From contig PMHV01000005.1 in assembly GCA_003156805.1 (NCBI GenBank), positions 1 to 64,000 on the forward strand: DNA of 64,000 nucleotides, given 5' to 3'. Under the pieces are notes generated by a model that was not told the origin of the DNA, did not search any database, and worked only from the letters and a program-made list of their open reading frames with translations. Source of the stretch: Acidobacteriaceae bacterium. Its GTDB lineage: Bacteria; Acidobacteriota; Terriglobia; Terriglobales; Acidobacteriaceae. This document shows, in pieces, positions 39,193-46,803 of this stretch. The translations under genes and the position numbers were made by a program. Position 1 is the first letter of the stretch. Every line of letters begins with the position of its first letter.

Positions 39193-41397
39193 ATGCGATC
39201 GGGCCGTGCCAAGTTCGCGCTTCTTTTCCTGTCGCTCAGCCTGGCGTGTGCGGTTCCGCAATTGCTGGCCAAGAAAAAAGACATAGGCGCTCCTGGCCAG
39301 AATGACCAGAAGCGCGCTTCCCATGCGCTCAATCGCCTGACCTTCGGCCCGCGCCCGGGCGACCTGCAGCAAGTCATGGCGATGGGCGTCGACAAATGGA
39401 TCGATCTGCAACTGCATCCCGACAAGATCAGCGATAGCGCGCTCGACGCGCGCCTGGAGCCGTTTCGCACCGCTCGCATGAGCACGCGGGAAATCGCAGA
39501 AGATTTTCCCGACCCGCAAGAGATCAAGGACGTGATGAACGGCAAGAAGCCGATGCCGTCGGATGCGGCGAAACGCGCGATTTTTCAGGTGCAGGTCGCG
39601 CGCCAGCAAGACAAGCAAGAGAAGAAGGAAAGCAACAAGGAGGCGAACGCGCGCGTTACCGCTTCGCCGGATAAAGCCTCCATCGCCTCGCCTGGGGATT
39701 CGATGATGATGATGCCGCCAGATGCGGCAGCCAACACCGCAGCAGCGGACAACTCCGCCGCGAACGCGGGCACGGCCACCAACGATTCCGCTATGAATAC
39801 AGCGCTGGCCGACGACAAGGCGATGGCGAACGTAGTCCCTCCGCCCAAGCCGACGCCCGAAGAAGAAGCCGAGGCTCGCCGCCGCGAGCAGCAACTCTAC
39901 GCCGACCTCGAGGTGCAGCAGTTGCCCAGCCTGCCTCCGGACCAGCGCTTCAAAAAGATTCTCAACATGTCCGTGGAGCAGAAAGTTGCATTCGCCGATT
40001 CTCTGCGCGGCGGCAAAGGGCAGGAGTTTCTCGAAGGCCTGGACGCCAAGCAGAAAGAAATTCTGCTGGCCATGAACAATCCGCCAGCGGTGGTTACGGA
40101 CGAACTGGCGCAAGCCAAGCTGCTGCGGGCCATCTACAGCGAGCGTCAACTCGAAGAAGTGATGACCGATTTCTGGTTCAACCACTTCAACGTGTTCGTG
40201 GGAAAGGGCGTGGAACGGCTGCTGCTCACCAGCTACGAGCGCGATGTCATCCATCCGCGCGCTCTGGGCAAGTTCGAAGACCTGCTGGTGGCTACGGCGA
40301 AGAGCCCCGCCATGCTTTTCTATCTCGACAACTGGCTTAGCGTCGGCCCGGATTCACCGCAGGCCCTGGGCATTCCTGCGCATCCCGGTCCGTACGGGCG
40401 CGGTTACCCTCGCGGGATGACTCGTCCCAATCAGGGCAGACGCAACGGCTTGAACGAAAACTACGGCCGTGAATTGCTGGAGTTGCACACCCTCAGCGTG
40501 AACGGCGGCTACTCGCAGCGCGATGTCACGGAAGTCGCGAAAGTCTTCACCGGCTGGACCATCGAAAAACCATATGAAGGCGGCGGTTTCAAATTTGAGC
40601 CGCGCACGCATGAGCCCGGCCCCAAATTCGTGCTCGGTCATCGCATCAAACCGAAGGGCGAGGGCGAAGGTCTGGAAGTGCTTCACCGGCTGGCAACCAG
40701 CCCGCAGACTGCGCATTTCATTTCGCTGAAGCTGGCCGAGCGCTTCGTTTCCGACGATCCGCCGCCAGCCCTTGTCGACCGCATGGCGAAAACTTTCTTG
40801 AAGAAAAAGGGCGACATTCGCGAGGTGCTCAGCACGCTCTTCCACTCGCCCGAGTTCTGGGCTGACGGCTCTTACCGCGCCAAAGTGAAAACTCCGCTCG
40901 AGTTCGTGGCGTCTGCCGTGCGCGCCACGGGCGCCGATGTAACCGAGGCATCGCAACTGGTGCGGCAACTCAATAATTTCGGTATGCCTCTGTATGGCGC
41001 GCAGCCGCCGACCGGCTACTCGATGAAAGCGGAGACATGGGTCAGTTCGTCGGCGCTGCTCAGCCGCATGAATTTTGCCCTCGCATTGAGCGCAGGAAAA
41101 GTAAAAGGCGTGAATGTCGCGGTGGCGCAATTATCCGGGAACGGGCCACCGGCCGATTCAGGGCAGGCTTTGTCTGAGATGGAGACCGTGCTGCTGGCAG
41201 GCGACGTTTCGAAGCAGACGCACGACTCGATCGCCGCGCAGATCGACTCTGCCGGAAAGCCGGCAGCGCCAAGCAATGGCATGCCGCAGAAGCAAGGCAA
41301 CAAGGCCGGCCGCAAGCCCGACGACGCAGCTCACCCTCCGGATGAGAGCACCATCGCGGGCCTGCTGCTGGGTTCGCCGGAGTTTCAGAAAAGATAG
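39193..41397 (+). CDS. DUF1800 secreted protein
   Basis: 734 residues with a signal peptide (MRSGRAKFALLFLSLSLACAVPQLLA). DUF1800 begins with ASHALNRLTFGPRPGDLQQVMAMGVDKWIDLQL. The core follows after an insert: QLEEVMTDFWFNHFNVF, LGKFEDLLVATAKSPAMLFYLDN, GLNENYGRELLELHTLSVNGGYSQRDVTEVAKVFTGWT, FHSPEFW. An insert of about 80 residues (155-235) is rich in Ala, Asn, Asp and Met (DSMMMMPPDAAANTAAADN), low in complexity and probably disordered. The function of DUF1800 is not established, but it is nearly always next to a DUF1501 gene as here (start 90 bp after the stop), so the two are thought to act together outside the cytoplasm. Confidence 0.93.
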   Translation: MRSGRAKFALLFLSLSLACAVPQLLAKKKDIGAPGQNDQKRASHALNRLTFGPRPGDLQQVMAMGVDKWIDLQLHPDKISDSALDARLEPFRTARMSTREIAEDFPDPQEIKDVMNGKKPMPSDAAKRAIFQVQVARQQDKQEKKESNKEANARVTASPDKASIASPGDSMMMMPPDAAANTAAADNSAANAGTATNDSAMNTALADDKAMANVVPPPKPTPEEEAEARRREQQLYADLEVQQLPSLPPDQRFKKILNMSVEQKVAFADSLRGGKGQEFLEGLDAKQKEILLAMNNPPAVVTDELAQAKLLRAIYSERQLEEVMTDFWFNHFNVFVGKGVERLLLTSYERDVIHPRALGKFEDLLVATAKSPAMLFYLDNWLSVGPDSPQALGIPAHPGPYGRGYPRGMTRPNQGRRNGLNENYGRELLELHTLSVNGGYSQRDVTEVAKVFTGWTIEKPYEGGGFKFEPRTHEPGPKFVLGHRIKPKGEGEGLEVLHRLATSPQTAHFISLKLAERFVSDDPPPALVDRMAKTFLKKKGDIREVLSTLFHSPEFWADGSYRAKVKTPLEFVASAVRATGADVTEASQLVRQLNNFGMPLYGAQPPTGYSMKAETWVSSSALLSRMNFALALSAGKVKGVNVAVAQLSGNGPPADSGQALSEMETVLLAGDVSKQTHDSIAAQIDSAGKPAAPSNGMPQKQGNKAGRKPDDAAHPPDESTIAGLLLGSPEFQKR

Positions 41398-41481
41398 CTG
41401 GGCTAGCTTCTAGCTACTTGCGTCCAGCCAAGACGATCCTGCGTATCGCGAAGTATCAGCTAGAAGCTAGCAGCCAGGAGC
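41398..41481. repeat. Inverted word-repeat pair before the DUF1501 gene
   Basis: Left arm 41398-41419 (CTGGGCTAGCTTCTAGCTACTT) and right arm 41451-41481 (reverse complement contains GGCTGCTAGCTTCTAGCTGATACTT). A hairpin of about 84 nt is possible. AGGAG at 41477-41481, six nt before the DUF1501 ATG, lies at the base of the stem, so the hairpin could affect translation of that gene. Confidence 0.65.
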
Positions 41482-41487
41482 TTTTTT

Positions 41488-42732
41488 ATGTCCATTACTC
41501 GCCGCGTTTTTCTTCGCAACAGCGGACTCGCCGTAGTAGGCACGGCCGCGGTGCCGAGCTTCCTCACTCGCGCCGCGTTTGGTGCGGTTCAGGGCGGCGC
41601 ATCCAATAAGCGACTGGTGGTGATCTTCCAGCGCGGAGCGGCCGACGGGCTGAACATCGTGGTGCCCCATGGCGAGCCGCAGTATTACGCAATGCGGCCC
41701 AGCATCAACATTCCGCGCAAGGCCGTGATTGATCTGAATGGCTTCTTCGGATTGCATCCGGCGCTCGAATCGTTTCAGCCTTTGTGGCAGCAGCGCCAGC
41801 TTGCCATCGTCCACGCGGCGGGATCGCCAGACACCACCCGCTCTCATTTCGACGCGCAGGATTTCATGGAATCGGGTACGCCCGGCGTAAAGGCCACCGA
41901 AGACGGATGGCTCAACCGCTCGCTTCGCGCTATGCCGGAGACCGCCGCGAATTCGGCGTTTCGCGCCATCGCCATGGGACCGTCGTTGCCCCGCATTCTG
42001 AGCGGTTCTCAACCCGCGGTTGCACTCAACAACATCAGCGATTTCGGCATCGGAGGGCGCAATCCCAAGGCTTCGCCGGTGGCCAGCACTTTCGAAGCCA
42101 TGTACGACAATTCGGTCGACACCGTGCTGCACGGCACCGGCGAAGAAACTTTCGACGCGGTGAAGATGCTGAAGGCCGCCGACCCGTCGAAGTACAAGCC
42201 CGCACCCGGCGCCGATTATCCCAAGGGACGCTTCGGCGACAGCCTGCGCCAACTGGCGCAGCTTATCAAGGCCAATCTCGGCGTGCAGGTTGCATTTGCC
42301 GATATCGGCGGCTGGGATCATCACGTCAACGAAGGTTCCACCGACGGCCAGATTGCCAATGTGCTGCGCGAGTTCTCGCAATCTCTAGCCGCTTTCTGGA
42401 CCGACCTCGGCGATCTCGGAGAAGATACGGTGGTGGTCACCATGTCCGAGTTCGGCCGCACCGCGCGCGAAAACGGCAATCGCGGCACCGACCACGGCCA
42501 CGCCAACGTAATGTTCGTCCTCGGCGGGCCGGTGAAAGGCGGTAAAGTTTACGGCCGCTGGCCGGGCCTCGATCAGTCGCAACTTTACGAAGGCCGCGAT
42601 CTGGCGTTGACCACGGATTTCCGCCAGGTGATCGGAGAAGCCGTCGCGCGCCACATGGGCAACAAGAATTTGAATGATGTGTTTCCGGGGTACGAGAATC
42701 AGCCTTCAAAGTTTTTGAGATTTCTTGGATAG
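41488..42732 (+). CDS. DUF1501 secreted protein (Tat signal)
   Basis: 414 residues. The N-terminus SITRRVFLRNSGLAVVGTAAVP is a twin-arginine (Tat) signal, so the protein is exported folded. DUF1501 core: LVVIFQRGAADGLNIVVPHGE, RPSINIPRKAVIDLNGFFGLHPALESF, SHFDAQDFMESGTPG, DIGGWDHHVNEG, VTMSEFGRTARENGNRGTDHGHANVMFVLGG. It resembles the alkaline-phosphatase/sulfatase superfamily (GWDxH, SEFGRT, GTDHGH metal-site motifs), so a metal-dependent hydrolase is likely, but activity is not known. Its partner DUF1800 lies upstream; AGGAG in the word-repeat is the ribosome-binding site. The 3' end overlaps the convergent DUF457 gene by 34 bp. Confidence 0.93.
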   Translation: MSITRRVFLRNSGLAVVGTAAVPSFLTRAAFGAVQGGASNKRLVVIFQRGAADGLNIVVPHGEPQYYAMRPSINIPRKAVIDLNGFFGLHPALESFQPLWQQRQLAIVHAAGSPDTTRSHFDAQDFMESGTPGVKATEDGWLNRSLRAMPETAANSAFRAIAMGPSLPRILSGSQPAVALNNISDFGIGGRNPKASPVASTFEAMYDNSVDTVLHGTGEETFDAVKMLKAADPSKYKPAPGADYPKGRFGDSLRQLAQLIKANLGVQVAFADIGGWDHHVNEGSTDGQIANVLREFSQSLAAFWTDLGDLGEDTVVVTMSEFGRTARENGNRGTDHGHANVMFVLGGPVKGGKVYGRWPGLDQSQLYEGRDLALTTDFRQVIGEAVARHMGNKNLNDVFPGYENQPSKFLRFLG

Positions 42733-43277
42733 CGCCGCCGCAGAGCAGCAACGAACGCACGATCCGCTCGTGCCGAGACCATCTCTACCGGAGAGAATCC
42801 TCTTCGCCATGCCAGCCAGAGCGTGATCAGCAGGAGCGCGAGCGTAATCGCCGCATTCGGCCAAGCGTTCAGACCCCATTGTCCTTGCCAGATAAGTTGC
42901 AGCGACGAGGAGAACGGCGCGAGATATGGAATCGGCCACTGATAACCATCGGGACCACGGGAACCCAGCACATCCTCAAACAGATGCACATGGAAACTTA
43001 TGAGGGCGAGCAGCCCCGTCTTCCACTTCTGGCTGGCCAGCGCAAATCCAATCACGGCAATTACCAATGCGAACATCAAGTTGTGAAGCGAGTGGTGGTA
43101 CAGAGAAAACCACAATAGGGGATGATCCGAGTTTCTTGTGAGCAACTCCGGAATTATGCCCAGACCGTCGATATCGGGTACGACGCACGCGAGCGTGACG
43201 ATGGCGCGGTCTCTTCGCTGTAGGTCGAAACAGTTCGCGAAGATCCATCCGGTGAAAAAGTGCGTAACCGGACTCAT
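42699..43277 (-). CDS. DUF457 (YdjM-like) membrane protein, possible metal-dependent hydrolase
   Basis: 192 residues with three to four membrane helices. Family residues: SPVTHFFTGWIFANCF at the start (His near the N-terminus), VVPDIDGLG, YHHSLHNLMFALVIAVIGFALA, ISFHVHLFEDVLGSRGPDGYQWPIPYLAP. The conserved His and Asp (H6, PDIDG, YHHS, HLFEDVL) correspond to the metal-binding set of the LexA-regulated YdjM/DUF457 group. Enzymatic role is unproven. The gene converges on the DUF1501 gene and overlaps its end; upstream are a Rieske ferredoxin and nuoB on the same strand, so it may be co-transcribed with them (22 bp from the Rieske stop). Confidence 0.85.
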   Translation of the reverse strand: MSPVTHFFTGWIFANCFDLQRRDRAIVTLACVVPDIDGLGIIPELLTRNSDHPLLWFSLYHHSLHNLMFALVIAVIGFALASQKWKTGLLALISFHVHLFEDVLGSRGPDGYQWPIPYLAPFSSSLQLIWQGQWGLNAWPNAAITLALLLITLWLAWRRGFSPVEMVSARADRAFVAALRRRYPRNLKNFEG

Positions 43278-43298
43278 GAGGGCGGGCCAGCCATGCCG

Positions 43299-43607
43299 CT
43301 AGATCTCAATCATCACGTCGCCATTCTCAATCTTCAGCGGATACACGGCAAGCTTCATGCTGGGATCCTGCGTGGCTTCGCCGGTCTTCGCGTCCCACTC
43401 CCAGCCATGCCACGGGCAGACAACTTTGCTACCCTCGATCATGCCTTGCCCCAACGGCCCGCCGCGATGCAGGCAGACATTGTCCATGGCGCTGTAGGCG
43501 CCGTTCACGTTGGCGACGCAGATGGTCTTCGCGCCGCAGGGAAATTCCTTGGCTTCGTCGGCGGCGGGGAGTTCGGATTCGGTGGTGAGCTTGGCGAAGT
43601 TGGGCAT
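43299..43607 (-). CDS. Rieske-type [2Fe-2S] ferredoxin
   Basis: 102 residues. The cluster motif is complete: Cys45-x-His47 (CLHRGG) and Cys64-xx-His67 (CPWHGW), with flanking GGPLGQG and the WDAKTGEA and YPLKIENGDVMIEI tail. It belongs with the small NirD/biphenyl-dioxygenase ferredoxin type, soluble and without a membrane helix. It carries electrons to or from an oxygenase or reductase, but no such partner is adjacent. It is in a minus-strand row with the isolated nuoB and a DUF457 membrane protein. Confidence 0.92.
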   Translation of the reverse strand: MPNFAKLTTESELPAADEAKEFPCGAKTICVANVNGAYSAMDNVCLHRGGPLGQGMIEGSKVVCPWHGWEWDAKTGEATQDPSMKLAVYPLKIENGDVMIEI

Positions 43608-43615
43608 TTAGGCCT

Positions 43616-43654
43616 TGCTGATGGCCGACAGCTGACGGCTGACAGCTACTTCGG
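43616..43654. repeat. Word-like intergenic repeat (CTGACAGCTGACGG type)
   Basis: TGATGGCCGACAGCTGACGGCTGACAGCTACTT holds three variants of the word (G/A)CAGCTGACGG in about 35 bp between the Rieske gene and nuoB, overlapping the last codons of nuoB. It is the short, unpaired version of the word-repeats seen elsewhere. Confidence 0.45.
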
Positions 43655-44206
43655 CTGCAGCGTCTGCGCGATCATGACCTGTTTCTTAAAATTCTCCACC
43701 ATGTTCGGGTCGAGGCGAACTTCGGTGGGCTTCTTGGCCAGGGTCATGGTGTCGATCTTGTCCTGCAGTTTGAGCAGCGCGTAGAAAAGATTCTCGGGGC
43801 GCGGCGGGCAGCCGGTAACGTAAACATCCACTGGTACGACCTTGTCCACGCCCTGCAACACGGCGTAAGTATTGAACGGCCCGCCCACTGAGGAACACGC
43901 GCCCATCGAGATCACCCACTTCGGGTCCGGCATTTGATCGTAGATGCGCTTCACCACCGGAGCCATCTTCAGCGTGACCGTGCCGGCAACGATCATCAGA
44001 TCGCTTTGCCGCGGGCTGGGACGAAACACTTCCGAACCGAAGCGCGCAATGTCGAAACGCGCCGTCGAAGAAGCGATCATTTCGATGGCGCAGCAGGCCA
44101 GGCCGAAAGTCATCGGCCAAACGGCAGACTTGCGCGCCCAGTTGAACACGTAGTCGACCGTGCTGATCATGAAATTCTTTTCGAACTTGTTTTGCAGCCA
44201 GCCCAT
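43646..44206 (-). CDS. nuoB: NADH-quinone oxidoreductase subunit B (NuoB), isolated
   Basis: 186 residues. The N2 cluster ligands are all present: Cys38-Cys39 (LACCAIEM), Cys104 ([10 protein letters not shown]) and Cys133 (GCPPRPENL). [21 protein letters not shown] and [28 protein letters not shown] are standard. NuoB holds the last iron-sulfur cluster, which passes electrons to quinone (here presumably menaquinone). Usually it is in a nuoA-N operon; here none of the other subunits is near, only a Rieske protein downstream. The start is the ATG at 44206, divergent from a membrane glycosyltransferase. Confidence 0.95.
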   Translation of the reverse strand: MGWLQNKFEKNFMISTVDYVFNWARKSAVWPMTFGLACCAIEMIASSTARFDIARFGSEVFRPSPRQSDLMIVAGTVTLKMAPVVKRIYDQMPDPKWVISMGACSSVGGPFNTYAVLQGVDKVVPVDVYVTGCPPRPENLFYALLKLQDKIDTMTLAKKPTEVRLDPNMVENFKKQVMIAQTLQPK

Positions 44207-44285
44207 GAGGTGACCTCAGTCCGCACCATTATAGTTCGCGGCACGAGTTGCCCGCCAGCCTGCACTCAGCTACAAATAGACTTTC

Positions 44286-45593
44286 ATGCACTCAACCAAC
44301 GAGGCGGCTGCGTCTGACCGCCATGCCCGCGGATGGCTCAATCTGTGGAGCCGCATCCGCGCGTCGCAGTTTTGGATGGTGGCCATCGCCCTGTTTCTGC
44401 GCGTGGGCTGGATCATCGCCGGCCACACCTACAAGTTCAAACCGGCGGAAGACAACTTCGGCTTCGGCTGGGAGATGGGACGCATCGGCGCGGCCATCGC
44501 GTCTGGACACGGCTTCAGCAACCCATTCGGCGCAGCCACCGGCCCCACCGCGTGGGAACCACCGCTTTACCCCTGCCTCACCGCGGCAGTGTTCAAAATC
44601 TTCGGCATTTATTCGCACGCATCGGCCTTCGTGCTTCTCAGCATCAACAGCGTTTTCTCTGCGCTGACGTGCATTCCGATCTTTCTGATCGCCAAGCGAG
44701 TCTTTTCCGAAAAAGTTGCCGTGGGCGCAGCATGGACGTGGGCCGTTCTGCCTTACGTAATGTTTTGGTGCACGCGCTGGGTCTGGGAAACAAGTCTTTC
44801 CGCGCTGCTGATGGCATTGATTCTATGGCTGGCGCTCACACTGGGACTTACCCTGGAAGATCGCGACGGCCTCAAGCCCTGGCTCACATTCGGATTGCTC
44901 TGGGCAATCGCCGCGCTCAACAGCACCGTGCTGCTCGCGTTCCTGCCGGCTTCGGGATTGTGGGCCTGGTATCGGCGGTGGAAACGCGGCAAGAAATCCT
45001 TCGCGGGCGTGGTGCTTGCGTCAGTGGTCTTCTTTGCCTGCATCGCGCCCTGGCTGGTCCGCAACTATGAGACTTTCGGCCAGTTCATTTTCATTCGCGA
45101 TAATTTCGGCGCTGAGCTTCGCCTCGGCAACGGCAACGGCGCCGACGGCACATGGATGCAGTATCTGCACCCCACGCAAGACGTCTACGCCATGCGCCAG
45201 TACACAACTATGGGCGAGCTCGCCTACATCGCCATGCGCAAGCGGCAGGCGCTCGACTATATTGAGGCCGACTACCCGCGCTTTGCCCTGCTTTGCCTCA
45301 AGCGCTTTGTCTACTACTGGGCTGGACCGCCGCGACTGGCACAAACCTGGTGGCTGGCGCAGGTGAAGAACTCGCTGTTTCTTGCTTCCTCCGTGCTGGT
45401 GTTCTGGGGACTGGGCCGCGCACTGCGCCAGCACAGGCCGGGCGCGTGGCTGCTCTTCTGGATGATCTTGTCTTATACCGCGATTTACTACGTGGTTTTC
45501 CCCAATCAGCGCTACCGGCATCCGATTGAGCCAGAGATAGCAATCCTGGGAGTATTTGTGTTAACCGAGGCAGGCAAGAAAGGCAGTCGATAA
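44286..45593 (+). CDS. Membrane glycosyltransferase (GT39/ArnT-like)
   Basis: 435 residues and about ten membrane helices. The first periplasmic loop is typical of the GT-C superfamily (FWMVAIALFLRVGWIIAGHTYKFKPAEDNFGFGWEMGRIGAAIASGHGFSNPFG...TAWEPPLYP), with acidic residues (AEDN) near the first helix as expected for the catalytic loop. Similar acidobacterial proteins are called glycosyltransferase family 39. They use a lipid-linked sugar and act at the periplasmic face. The C-terminal FPNQRYRHPIEPEIAILG is also a recurring family motif (YRHP-EP). The acceptor is unknown. It is divergent from nuoB and convergent with the small secreted-protein gene. Confidence 0.85.
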   Translation: MHSTNEAAASDRHARGWLNLWSRIRASQFWMVAIALFLRVGWIIAGHTYKFKPAEDNFGFGWEMGRIGAAIASGHGFSNPFGAATGPTAWEPPLYPCLTAAVFKIFGIYSHASAFVLLSINSVFSALTCIPIFLIAKRVFSEKVAVGAAWTWAVLPYVMFWCTRWVWETSLSALLMALILWLALTLGLTLEDRDGLKPWLTFGLLWAIAALNSTVLLAFLPASGLWAWYRRWKRGKKSFAGVVLASVVFFACIAPWLVRNYETFGQFIFIRDNFGAELRLGNGNGADGTWMQYLHPTQDVYAMRQYTTMGELAYIAMRKRQALDYIEADYPRFALLCLKRFVYYWAGPPRLAQTWWLAQVKNSLFLASSVLVFWGLGRALRQHRPGAWLLFWMILSYTAIYYVVFPNQRYRHPIEPEIAILGVFVLTEAGKKGSR

Positions 45594-45599
45594 CCCGGC

Positions 45600-45974
45600 T
45601 TACTGTTTCTCGTCCAATTCAACCTTCAGCACATGAATCCGCTTGGCCTTGGCGTCGAGCACTCCCGAAATTCTCACCCTCTGGCCCTCGAAGCCATGCA
45701 CCAGATCCGGACGATCGAGCCAGAACACGTCCTGCCCCGAAGCCAGCACCAGCTCGCCTCCCAAATGCTCAATGCAATACACCGAGCAGGTGTTCGCAGT
45801 CCCGCCCATGGATTTGGATTTGAGCATCTCCTGATGAGACCGCGTCAGTGAATGAATATTCAGCGCGCACTGGCTGTCGGAAACTTCTCCGCGGAAGACC
45901 TTTGTACTCTGGCTGTATGCGGCGCCGGCCAATGCCAGAATCCCTGCCGCGCACCAGGTCGCGTTTCGATTCAT
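45600..45974 (-). CDS. Secreted protein of unknown function, last gene of the CuA-cytochrome operon
   Basis: 124 residues from the ATG at 45974, which has AAGGGAG five nt upstream. Signal peptide MNRNATWCAAGILALAGAAYSQ. The mature part, VFRGEVSDSQCALNIHSLTRSHQEMLKSKSMGGTANTCSVYCIEHLGGELVLASGQDVFWLD, is seen in many Acidobacteriota (inferred), usually with the three Cys. DSQCAxNxHSxT-H and CS-YCIE- might form a metal or disulfide site: two His and three Cys are near each other. It ends with a strand-rich OB-like half (VRISGVLDAKAKRIHVLKVEL). It is 18 bp from the CuA gene on the same strand. Confidence 0.75.
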   Translation of the reverse strand: MNRNATWCAAGILALAGAAYSQSTKVFRGEVSDSQCALNIHSLTRSHQEMLKSKSMGGTANTCSVYCIEHLGGELVLASGQDVFWLDRPDLVHGFEGQRVRISGVLDAKAKRIHVLKVELDEKQ

Positions 45975-45992
45975 AACCACTCCCTTTAGTCC

Positions 45993-46421
45993 TCAAGGCA
46001 GCACGGTGAACTTCATGTGCATGCCTTCGTGGTCTTCACTGCAAATCACCGTGCAGACCACTTCGTACTCGCCCGGCTCAGCCGGAGCCGTGAGTTGGAA
46101 TTCCTGTCTGCCCGGCTTGAACAGCAGGTTCCAGCCTTCCACCTTGGTCCGATCCCTGGCCCGCAGCAGGGTGAAGCCGTGGATCGATCCATCCCGATTC
46201 CAGGTTTTGCCCCGGCGCGCCGTCACTCGCAGAAGCACTTGCTCTCCAGCCTTGACGGTGATCTCCGGGGTGCGTTCTCCGGCGATCTTGTAGCGGCTGT
46301 CGCTGTCCGCCAGCAGTTCGATGACATGCACCTGCGCATTGGCATGAGGTATGCCGGCTAACAGAGCGCCCGACACGGCGATTACAACAAGAGTACGACA
46401 AAACCTCGCTGATCTCGTCAT
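45993..46421 (-). CDS. Periplasmic CuA-type cupredoxin (COX2-like)
   Basis: 142 residues: signal peptide (to about residue 29, HANA-Q) and one cupredoxin domain. The CuA ligands of cytochrome oxidase subunit II and nitrous oxide reductase are all present in order and spacing: His81 (SIHGF), then Cys123-x3-Cys127-x3-His131-x2-Met134 (CTVICSEDHEGM). There is no membrane anchor or other COX2 part, so this is a soluble dinuclear-copper electron carrier or copper-binding protein. It is in a row with a cytochrome c (37 bp upstream) and an outer-membrane barrel. The order suggests delivery of electrons or copper in the periplasm, but no terminal oxidase lies nearby. Confidence 0.88.
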   Translation of the reverse strand: MTRSARFCRTLVVIAVSGALLAGIPHANAQVHVIELLADSDSRYKIAGERTPEITVKAGEQVLLRVTARRGKTWNRDGSIHGFTLLRARDRTKVEGWNLLFKPGRQEFQLTAPAEPGEYEVVCTVICSEDHEGMHMKFTVLP

Positions 46422-46458
46422 CAGTTATCTTTTATCTTCGGGGTTGTTATTTCCGGGG

Positions 46459-46803
46459 TTACTGCGTCATATAGAAGAGCACCAGGCGCATGTCTTCGTC
46501 GGTAATCGTGGCCCGCACCCGCATGTGCCGCAGAACTGTCGCCATCATGCGCGGAGGAAATTTCCGTGGAGCGGCATGACAACGGCCGCAGTTGGCGCGA
46601 TAGCGCTGCTCGCCCTGCACGCGCATGGCGTCCGCGTCGTAGCTGGGAACGACCGGGGAACTGGTTGCATCCTTCTTGCCGGAGGGCCCTGCGGCCTGAA
46701 CCACCGAGCCCTGGATCAAGGAAAGCTGGGTTAACGGAGTATCGACCAATGAGCCGAGCGCGAGCGCGCAGACCAAAACTGCGATTCTCATTTTCATCTT
46801 CAT
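46459..46803 (-). CDS. Small periplasmic c-type cytochrome
   Basis: 114 residues from the ATG at 46803 (MKMKMRIAVLVCALALG), which overlaps the stop of the barrel gene (ATGA), so it is translationally coupled. A heme-binding CGRCH is at 72-76 and possible axial Met residues at 86/87 or 94; the closing TITDEDMRLVLFYMT fits a class I mono-heme fold. A 34-residue linker between the signal peptide and the domain is disordered (GPSGKKDATSSPVVPS). It is exported and should be matured by a cytochrome c maturation system. The neighbours are the CuA protein and a barrel, suggesting a shared electron-transfer task. Confidence 0.88.
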   Translation of the reverse strand: MKMKMRIAVLVCALALGSLVDTPLTQLSLIQGSVVQAAGPSGKKDATSSPVVPSYDADAMRVQGEQRYRANCGRCHAAPRKFPPRMMATVLRHMRVRATITDEDMRLVLFYMTQ

